From NCBI GenBank assembly GCA_000277445.1, contig AJWJ01000035.1:19218-83217 (forward strand): 64,000 bases of DNA. Direction: 5' to 3'. This document shows, in pieces, positions 55,686-64,000 of the stretch. Source of the DNA: Polysphondylium violaceum (lineage: Eukaryota; Evosea; Eumycetozoa; Dictyosteliales; Dictyosteliaceae). Each line of letters starts with the position of its first letter. Position 1 is the first letter of the stretch. The translations under genes and the position numbers were made by a program. The notes beneath the pieces are model-generated. The model did no database searches. It was not told where the DNA came from and was given only the letters and a program-made list of their open reading frames with translations.

Positions 55686-58600
55686 ATGAAAATTTTAAAT
55701 ATCATCTTTGTTGCTGTTTTCGTGGCAGTGGCTATTTGTGGGGGTGTTTTGGGAGAGGATCCTAAATATCCAGACATTGGCACCACATACTCTACCTATG
55801 TGTCTGTCAACGAATATATTCATGGTTACACAATTGCCATGAAAGAGTACCACAACATGGCTAAAAACTCCTCAAGATTCGAAGGTGAACACATTATCGT
55901 TGCCGATTGGAGCAGTCAAGCTATGATCTATTGGAATGCCTCTCAATATATTTCAAATGGCGATAGTGAGTGCTTTATCGATCAAGAAATTATGAAGAGC
56001 CAATTCCATCTTAGACCAACCTACACCTGGTTCAATAGTTTAAATAATTCTACATTTGTTAGTAAGTAGTAGTAGGACAAGTCCTTATGTTGAAAAGATT
56101 GATACATTTTATTAATTTCGCTTTTTTTAATCTAACCTATTAGAAACTGACGTTCTTAAGGATAGAAATATTGAATGCAATCAGTTTAGCATGTTGTTAA
56201 ATGCTCCAGGCACCGAAACTGATATATTTTGTGGTGATTCTGCTACTTTTTCCACAATCGACCTCACTGAAGTTAATACTTTTGTTAATACTACAGGTGG
56301 CCAATGTTCTTTTAACTCTGAAGGCGATGTAAATGTTGTCTGTAAAACTACTCCTGAAGGCGGTTCGATTTGTGATTTCTCATACCAAGAAAAGTCAGTA
56401 ACTCCTGCACCATCAGAGGCATCATCATCATCAGATGCATCATCATCATCATCATCAAAGGCATCATCATTATCAGAGGCATCATCATCATCATCATCAC
56501 CAGAGACAACACCAGAGACACCAAATTCTGTTAACAAACTCTTGATGGCCGCTGGAGATGATATTACAATGAAAACTTTAACTTGTAATAGAAATACTAA
56601 AGCAGATTTAACTAAATTGGGTACTATTGTCGGAACTAAAAAAGATACACCATGTAATTCAACAGTTACCACCACATTCAACACCTACTTTGATTCTAAA
56701 ACCTCTGTTCCTATTAGATTCACCCTCTTGGTTGAAAAAGTAATTCAAAATGACCCAGTTAAACAAGTATTAAACAACACTGAAATTGATATGGTTGATT
56801 GGATCAATGATCAATCTCAACAAGACTCACTCTACTATTACAACGGAGACTGTAAGACTAAAGAATTCCCATCTCTTTGGAATCTCCCAACAGAAAAACA
56901 TCTTTTCCCAGTCAAAGATTATAAATTAGACATTGCCCGTTGGAGTCTTCTCTTTGAACCAGTCATGAATGGTGAGTTGCAGGAATCTTTTGAATGGAAA
57001 AACGACATTGTCAATGGATTTGAAAGTTTTGAATTTGATCGTCCAACCGGTGACATTATTCGTATTATCAATGGCGCACAAAAGAGTAATTACATTGTAA
57101 ACACACTCACTATGGAGTGTCAGTTCCCAGACAGCCAAGAACAGGTCACTGTATTTGATGACCCTAGAAAATTAGCTGTTAAAAAAGCACTTGTCGAATC
57201 TGATACATTCAATTGGACCAGCCAAGCTATGACCAAACGTAGAAATGTTGATGTCTATCCATGGACTACCAGCGATATTACAGTCGGCCTCTCTAAATTC
57301 AACGTCACTGTATACACTTTTGCACCAGGATGGGCTTTCCCAGGCAGAATTGGTGTCACACAAGATACTATCGTTCCACAAGCTGTTGAAGTCCAATTCA
57401 CTGTCGACGATAAAACAGCTGTCGACATTTGGGATATCTACTTTTTCGTTCCAACCTACATCCCATATCGTTACACAAGTGTTCTTGAGTTGGGTTGTGC
57501 ACCCATTCTTCCAATTCAATATAGTGCCGTTGTCAATATTGAAGATGTTTCTCATGGCCATACCACTTCCTTTAAAGAAATCAGTGATAAAGTGAAAGTA
57601 TACACCTTTACTCAAGGTAAATTCAACAACTACAATACAATGACTCTTTTAGACTCTGCCAATCTCTTGCAATGGAATGCTAGTGCCTGTAGTAAATTTG
57701 ATAAGGCTTCATTGGGTACCGCTGGTATCTCTCTTGACTCTTTTGATTCATCCATCTATTATTATTTCAACTTTAAATTCAATTTGACTCAAGACAAAAC
57801 AATCCCAATGCAATATATTGGAAATAGTTCACTCGTTCGTTCGCCAAATGCCAAGGCCTGGAAGAAATCTACCGGCGAAGTTCTTGACAAGAATGGCAAT
57901 ACAGTAGAGACTGACATAACCTTTTATTGGGCCCCATCATCAAACGCATCCATTCCAGTCAAGGATATTACAGCCAGTTATACACCCGTTCGTGTTGTTA
58001 TCTATACCGTGACAAAGAGTGCCACTGGAGCAATCAACACTCATAACACAATTGTTGATTGGGCTCAATTCAACTCTACCATCGAAGAAAAGATTGCATA
58101 CCCAGAATGCACTCAAAATGTAGACACTGCTCCATACGTAAACTCTGAGCCAACCGTCGAATACGCCACACCAAAGCTCGATGCCAATTCCACCAGACCT
58201 CTTCTTCCAAGCAACTTTACCGCCTACATTGAAATTAAAACCAAAGTCCCAGGAACCAACACTGTCAAGACCAACTATGTCTTGTGGGAGTACTCTAGAG
58301 AGAGATTGGCTGAATCAATCACATACTACTATGAAAATGGTACCAATGATGTTTTCTCTTTCTGCTATTTCAACAACATGGGTAGTCAAGGTAACTTTAC
58401 CAAAAACAATCAATCTCTTGGCGTAGGAACCACTCAATCAACTCCTTTGTACGGTGCCGATGGTGCCTTGGTAAACTTTTTCAATAATGTTGATTACTTG
58501 AGATTAGCAGTCTTGAACCCCACCTATGACACTGTCAGAGGTATCGACTCTGAGAAATGGTCTCTCAATTCTACCTCAAAGAACTATATTGCCTCAATTA

Positions 58601-58983
58601 TTTGGTATCCAGCCAATTGGACATCCAACAATGTCGAACCTGGCGTTAGAGTACCAATTAGATTAACTAGAAATAATGACAATACCGCCACTGGCAATAT
58701 CGTTGAAACATGGGATGTATTTGGTTTCTCTACCACTATTTCCCCACAACTCTATTCCAAATGTGTTGCAAACGTTAGTGTCAAGACTGATAAAACTATT
58801 TCCAAAGGTGCTACTATTGCCATCGTTGTTATCATTGCAGTATTTGCAGTTGGTATGATTGCCCTCGCCATTACTATCATTAAAAAGAGAGGTGGTATTT
58901 CAAGAAAACAACCACCCCATATTCTTTTAGATGATAGAAATCTCATTAACCAAAGTGATAATGAAAGACTTTATGAAAATTAA
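55686..58983 (+). CDS. Large secretory type I membrane protein with repeated ependymin/LolA-like units
   Basis: Exons 55686-56061 and 56144-58983 (intron 56062-56143) give 1071 aa. A clear signal peptide (KILNIIFVAVFVAVAICGGVLG) is followed by a ~1000-residue lumenal/extracellular part rich in N-glycosylation sites (NSS, NAS, NST, NWT). A single TM segment (ATIAIVVIIAVFAVGMIALAI) and a short basic tail (KKRGG) end the chain. The ectodomain is built from about five diverged copies of one unit, each with a [VL].[WD]W...A...[NST] core (ADWSSQAMIYWNAS, FNWTSQAMTKR, LLQWNASACSK, VDWAQFNSTIEE) and a C-terminal Cys strand. A Ser-rich insert with SEASSSS repeats breaks the second unit. I do not recognise an exact family; the resemblance to ependymin/LolA-like folds is by eye. 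Confidence 0.75.
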
Positions 58984-59073
58984 TCAATTCATTCATTTCA
59001 ATAATAATAACAATAGTAATAATACATATAAATATATATAAAACAAAAATTAATATTCGTTAATAAATCTTAT

Positions 59074-62000
59074 TTATTTATTAAAATCAGCCATCTTTAG
59101 TTCCATTCTCTTTTGAAAAGATGTGGATTTTTTCTTTTTGTAAAAGTAATAGGTCGTTGAAATTATGATAACACTGACAAATGCTACGCAACCAATAGCT
59201 ATACCTGCTATTTGAGCACCGGAAAGTTTGGATTTACTTTTTCCTTGAGAACAAATAGAGTTTTGATCATCTTTGGAAACAGGGGTACTATCGATTAATA
59301 CAGAGAAATCTGGATCAATTTGAGCCTCTTGTGTAAAATGGGGTATGGTGATAGCAATCAATGCTTGAGACTTTGAATAAAACAATTCAGATTTAAACAA
59401 TTGATTATGAACCGTTGTCACTCTTCCATCGATTATACCACGTTTAATAAATCTACCATAAAGACTGTGATCTTGCACTTGTAATTTCATAAAGTTTGAA
59501 TAATCCACTACAGAATCACCAATTGTTTGGGATGAGCATTGGTCATTGATACTACTTTCGATGGAGGCTGATAGGATCAAGTCCAACGTGTTTAGAGAAT
59601 TTCTAAAATGATAGTTGGTTATATTGATAGAGTATTTGATTGAAGATGGGTACATTGTAAATACTTCTTTAGCAAATGAAATATTTACTTGAGAAGTGAT
59701 ATTGAAATAATCAATTACAACACTGACAGTGGTAGTGGATTGATCATTCAGATTTGTAATATTGCTAATGTATAGATTCGATTGGGCATATTGTTTGTAT
59801 TGGGAATTATAATTTTTACTAGCTATCCAATTAGTAAACTTATATTTCTGAATTATATTTCCATTTTGATCATTTTCATTTAATCCAACAATTGAAATAA
59901 TAGAATTGAAAACTGATTGGTCACTCGGCACATTATATTTTGTTTCTGGAATTGTGTCATTTACACTTGGATCTACAATAATAATTTTAGAAGAGCAATC
60001 TAAACCAATCCATGGATAATCACAAACACATCCATTTTTTGTACATTTACCATTATTGCAATTATTAAAACATTTTTGTTGTGGATTTTCTTCTTTACTC
60101 TCTGATGTTGTTGATTCACTGGGTGAATCTTTTGATGATGAAGATGATTCTGTTAAAGATGATTGACTGGATGTCCCAGAAGATAGGGGAGGAGTAACAT
60201 TAATAAATTCATCTTTAACATTTACTAGAAATTCATTTGAATAAATATAATTATCTACAGATATAAGCTCTCTTGTTTTAATAATTATACTGTCGACATT
60301 AAGGGGAGGAATTTTTTCAATAAATAAAATATTGTTAAATTTTAAACTTGGAATGATCTCTATGGTTGCACCCCTTTGAGAAATAATAACATGTTGAACT
60401 GTTTGTAAATTCTTTCCCATTATTTTAAGGCTATCGCCTTGTTTTCTAAACTCTGATGTGGACAAAATTATTGGATCATTGGAATTTGAGCTAGGTACTG
60501 TAATGGTGTTTTCAAACCCGCCAGATTCTATATCAGAGGTAGAGTAGCCATTAAAGTATCCATTATTGTTTACCATACCATAAATTGATGCACTCATTCC
60601 ATAGGGATAGCCAAATCCATAGTCGATTTCAATATGACATTTATAAGTTGCAGAAATAGAGTCGTTGCTAATAAGCCGTGAAACATTACTCAGTACTTTT
60701 AGAGTTGAGTCTTGAAGATAAACAACTGGAAGAGCGTCTATATTAATGCCTACAGAGCTTTGTGTTATAATATCAAATTCAATGGTGGGTTTTACTTGGG
60801 CACTCCATGGATTAATGGTTCTAGGTGTAAAAGAGAAAAGTTTTAGGGTAGGTTTTTCAGAGCCAACGCCAACAGGGAAACATGTGATTTGTGCATAGAC
60901 AGTTTCAAAAGATTTCATCGGATTGATAACATTTAAATTTTGATTTCCATAGTTGTAAATGGATTTATATCCAAGAGTATCCTCCAACTCTATATAGCTT
61001 GTGTTGTAGCTCTGGGGGATACATTCACCTGAAGGAATTCTAATTTCAAATTTATAGGTTCCAACATAACTATCACCAGAAACAATATTGGAGGCATCAA
61101 ATGTGAAATTGTATCTAACTAAAGTTGAAGTAGCATATACAGAGAAAATTCCTCTTTTGAACCCATTAACTGTATCTTCAATAGTCATAAAGAAATTAAA
61201 CGTTACAGTAGTGTCGAGATCAACATAGATTGGGTTTGGTTTGTCAACTTGAAAGTCTGATAAAACGGGTCCCATAATATCACCAAACTCTGATTCAATA
61301 TGAAGAAGTGCAGTTGGACCATACTTAACTCTTAGAAATGTTGAAGGTAATAAATTATTTTCAACAAATAAGAAATAGGGGAATATTCCTTCAACATAAT
61401 TCTTTGGAATTGTAAAGTTTATAGCATAGCAATCCCAATCATTGGACCATTTTCCACTATATATAATTGGGTCAATAGTTTCATTTGGTTGTCCTTGATT
61501 TTTCAATACCATAACCACTGGTAGAGTTTTGTCAACATAGCTTGAATAGATAAATAATGTGTTGTCAACATTTTCCCTTGTTACATTTACAATTGGTTTA
61601 AAAAATGATATACTTGTAATATCATTTACTCTCAAGTATTCTGTTTATTATAAAATAAAAAATTAATATTTAATTCATTAATTTATAAATTATACATACT
61701 ATGAGGTATTGATTGATTAAAGAAATTTAATGGTTCGCCAGGATAAAAGGTAAAACAATTAAAAGCAAAATCACATAATTCAAAGCCTTCATATAATCTT
61801 ACATAGTCATAGGGACTTAGGATAAAGGAGAAATTTCCATTTGTTAAAGTTCCACCAACTATGTTTGAATAATCTCCAAATTTTGATAAACTCTTGAAAC
61901 CTGAAAGGTCATCTGTAATTTTCAATGTGTATATTTCAATATCAGAATTTGGTACATAAGTTATTGTAACTGATTCAATGACTGGTAGTGTATTGTCTGG

Positions 62001-63507
62001 ACTGGCGGCAGAAGCTAAACTATAAGTCTGTGCAAGTGGACCATTTAAAATATCAAAAGTTGTTTGATAGTTTGGACAAAAATAGAAACCAATATTTCTA
62101 ATATAAGAATCTGAACTTCCATATGTATAACCATAAGGCCAAGGTAACACTTGTTTGATCTTTACAAGCTTTTTTAAAGTGAGATCAATAACATCATACT
62201 CTACAGTGTATGAAGTAGTAAATGTAATAGCTAAAATAGGTGGAGTATTAACAAAAGAGTCTTGTGGAACTGTGAGTGGAGTTTTTGCTATTATGTGATA
62301 AAATTATTAAAGAATATTAGAAGCTATGTTATTTTATCATTTTATCACAATTTTATACTTTACCCGGTACTGTAAAGTATAGGGGATTTTGTACAATCTT
62401 CACTTCATTGTTTAGCATGTAATCTACATAGTAACCAAGTGGAGTATCAACAGGAGTAGGCATGGGTGAACTTGTAACATAAGTTCCATTTTTGAAATTC
62501 CCTTGAACCAAATATGATGATTTAGCATTTTGTAGCAATACACTTGCACTCATATACACTGGTCTTGACTCATTAAAACAGTTTTTAGTAATAGTGTACA
62601 TTTTATCCCCTATCCAATAGCCTTTTAAATCATTCTTACCAATGATTGGATTAGCAGGCTCTATAAAATAATCATTAATGTTTAAGATTGTTAGAGATTT
62701 GAGTTGCTCTTGTAGTTTTAAATTCAAAAATAAATACCCCTATTATCAAAAGTTTGTATTGGTGAAGGTATAGGAGTGGTGCCAGTACTCAAATATCCCA
62801 ATGCGAAGGTGAAGTTTTGACCGACTCTGTCTGCCCAGGTATCACCTCCTTTAAAAATGAGCGTTGCTATAAATTCATTTGAAGAAATTGGGATTAATTT
62901 TGAAGATGCTCCGATAGTTGTACCCATAATCAAAGGTGGGGGTCTTCTTTTTGTCAATGTTGTAAATTTAAATCCAAACACAGGATAAGAGTTTTCTTGG
63001 TAATATGCAAAATACATTTTAGAATTAAAAACTTGAATATCGTTATCAAGGTGGAACTGGGGTTGAATAATGTTAGTGGTCACTGTGTTGGCATACCTAT
63101 AGGTAGTTTAATTTTTATTTATACTTACAATCACATTGTTGCGCAATATTGAAAGTACCAGTTAGAGACAAAGAGTTTTTAACAGTGATCTTTAAAGTGG
63201 ATGGACCTGCAGGAACATCGACATTGGTGAGTCTGTAGAGGGAGTGGGTGTTATTCTTTTGAAGAAGTGTTATAAATTCTACATCCTGACTCACAGAATC
63301 GATCATAGCCTCACTCGGATCACTTATTAATATAGTATAGTTGAATTGACAAGGACCTGGTGAGCCTCTAACGCTGTACACAGAGTTTGTGTCAGTACCT
63401 GTTAAATCTTGCAATTCAAATCCATTTGTCAAAAATGGTAACAAAAATAAACTACACACCACGAAAAATGTGGTGTATAAAATATTTATTTCTTTACTGT
63501 ATCTCAT
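59074..63507 (-). CDS. EGF/IPT-domain cell-surface protein, ComC-like
   Basis: Signal peptide (YTTFFVVCSLFLLPFLTNG), ~1250-residue ectodomain, one TM segment (IAGIAIGCVAFVSVIIISTTYYF) and a short basic tail. Exons: 63129-63507, 62740ish-63082, up to 62364, 61700-62287 and 59074-61640. The ectodomain is a series of beta-sandwich-like blocks, an IPT/TIG-type segment (PIILSTSEFRKQGDSLKIMGKNLQTVQHVIISQRG, shortened here: GDSLKIMGKNLQ), a Ser-rich linker, one EGF-like module (CFNNCNNGKCTKNGCVCDYPW) and a further unknown domain (VPSDQSVFNSIISIVGLNEND). This resembles the dictyostelid ComC/TgrB-TgrC class used in cell communication and self-recognition. One join near 62737 is uncertain (see findings). 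It converges on the preceding gene across 90 bp. Confidence 0.82.
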
Positions 63508-63927
63508 TCTTATCCAACAAGAGCGAGCTTGGTTCCCAAATGTTTTTTTTTTTTTTATTTTCGAGTGATCAAAAAAAATCTAAATTTTATTTTTTGTCCC
63601 CAAATAAAAAAAAAAAGAAACTAAGTTTTCGAAATTTTCTGTGACAATTCATTCTTCTTACAATTATTTTTTTACTTAAGTATAAGGTACACAACAAACT
63701 CGATTTGTTTCTCTTGAGTCTTTTAACAGGAAAGAGAATATTAAAATGTCGATAATATTATGTTTCTTCCATAATTCATGGGTATCAAAGAAGAATATTA
63801 TCTCTACACTATTCTATTTTATTTGCGGAAAAGATTGTCATATCTTCATATTTTTTTAAAAAAATCGTTAAATTTAAGAAAAAAACTATATATTTTACTA
63901 TTTTTTTTTAATATATATGTGTACAAT
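63508..63927. promoter_or_regulatory. Divergent promoter region, ComC-like gene and terminal zinc-finger gene
   Basis: AT-rich spacer with T and A runs (63541-63556, 63606-63617). The two genes appear to be divergent. No other feature seen. Confidence 0.45.
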
Positions 63928-64000
63928 ATGATGCGAATATGTATATATTGTGATAAAGAAATATCTGAAAGAATGTTAGATATTCATGTAATAGCATGTT
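63928..64000 (+). CDS. Start of a C2HC (UBZ4/RAD18-type) zinc-finger protein, truncated by window end
   Basis: A frame opens at ATG 63928 (MMRICIYCDKEI...) and continues to the edge. It shows C-x2-C-x11-H-x3-C (CIYC...HVIAC), the exact spacing of RAD18-type UBZ4 ubiquitin-binding fingers and related C2HC fingers. It may be a DNA-repair factor or another zinc-finger protein; only 24 residues are visible. An upstream exon cannot be excluded. Confidence 0.5.
   Translation, partial: MMRICIYCDKEISERMLDIHVIAC

Overview
The window is nuclear DNA of a dictyostelid social amoeba. The evidence is a very AT-rich sequence, short GT..AG introns rich in A/T, long homopolymer and TTA/CAA/AAT runs, Gln/Asn-rich proteins, and a gene set typical of this group (bZIP with Q-rich N-terminus, BTB-BACK-MATH, EGF/IPT surface protein, BAH+DUF4211). 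The genus cannot be fixed from the sequence alone. Most genes are housekeeping; no transposon, CRISPR array or tRNA was recognised.

Layout. 1-16 kb: 3' part of condensin SMC4 (+), a small uncertain ORF (-), RAD23 (-), TMX2 (+), mitochondrial EF-Ts (-), a mitochondrial TPR protein (+), U2AF large subunit (-), then two tandem UbiA-type prenyltransferases (-). 16-36 kb: an unknown YT-rich protein (+), cap-binding CBP20 (+), a Q/N-rich protein ending in an Hsp20 domain (-), a conserved unknown protein (+), a bZIP factor (+), a methyltransferase (+), fragments around 33.4-34.1 kb (-) and a BTB-BACK-MATH protein (-). 36-41 kb is gene-poor but holds a strongly structured candidate RNA at 38.2-38.5 kb. 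40.8-55 kb: ribosomal protein L34 (-), a GT10 fucosyltransferase (-), a BAH/DUF4211 chromatin protein with an apparent frameshift (-), a TMEM8-like CREST membrane protein (+), a JmjC protein (+), a candidate non-coding snoRNA host gene (-), and the mRNA exporter NXF1 (+). 55.7-63.5 kb: two large, convergent type I membrane proteins. A zinc-finger gene starts at the very end (+).

Functional grouping. RNA processing and export is well represented (U2AF, CBP20, NXF1, snoRNAs, L34), as are chromatin and DNA maintenance (SMC4, RAD23, BAH/DUF4211, the C2HC finger). There are no operons; the genes are independent and several pairs share short divergent promoters (RAD23/TMX2, EF-Ts/TPR, BAH protein/TMEM8-like).

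Main discoveries proposed. (1) A spliced minus-strand transcript at 50.25-51.2 kb whose exons have no shared open frame and whose introns each carry one box C/D snoRNA. (2) A structured ~200-250 nt RNA at 38.2-38.5 kb followed by a T5 run. (3) A folded cruciform locus at 25.18-25.36 kb, whose CCTCTAGAGG core recurs beside the snoRNA host gene. (4) A hairpin cluster at 23.26-23.37 kb. (5) An exceptionally long intron in NXF1. All exon boundaries were read by eye from splice signals, phase and family conservation.
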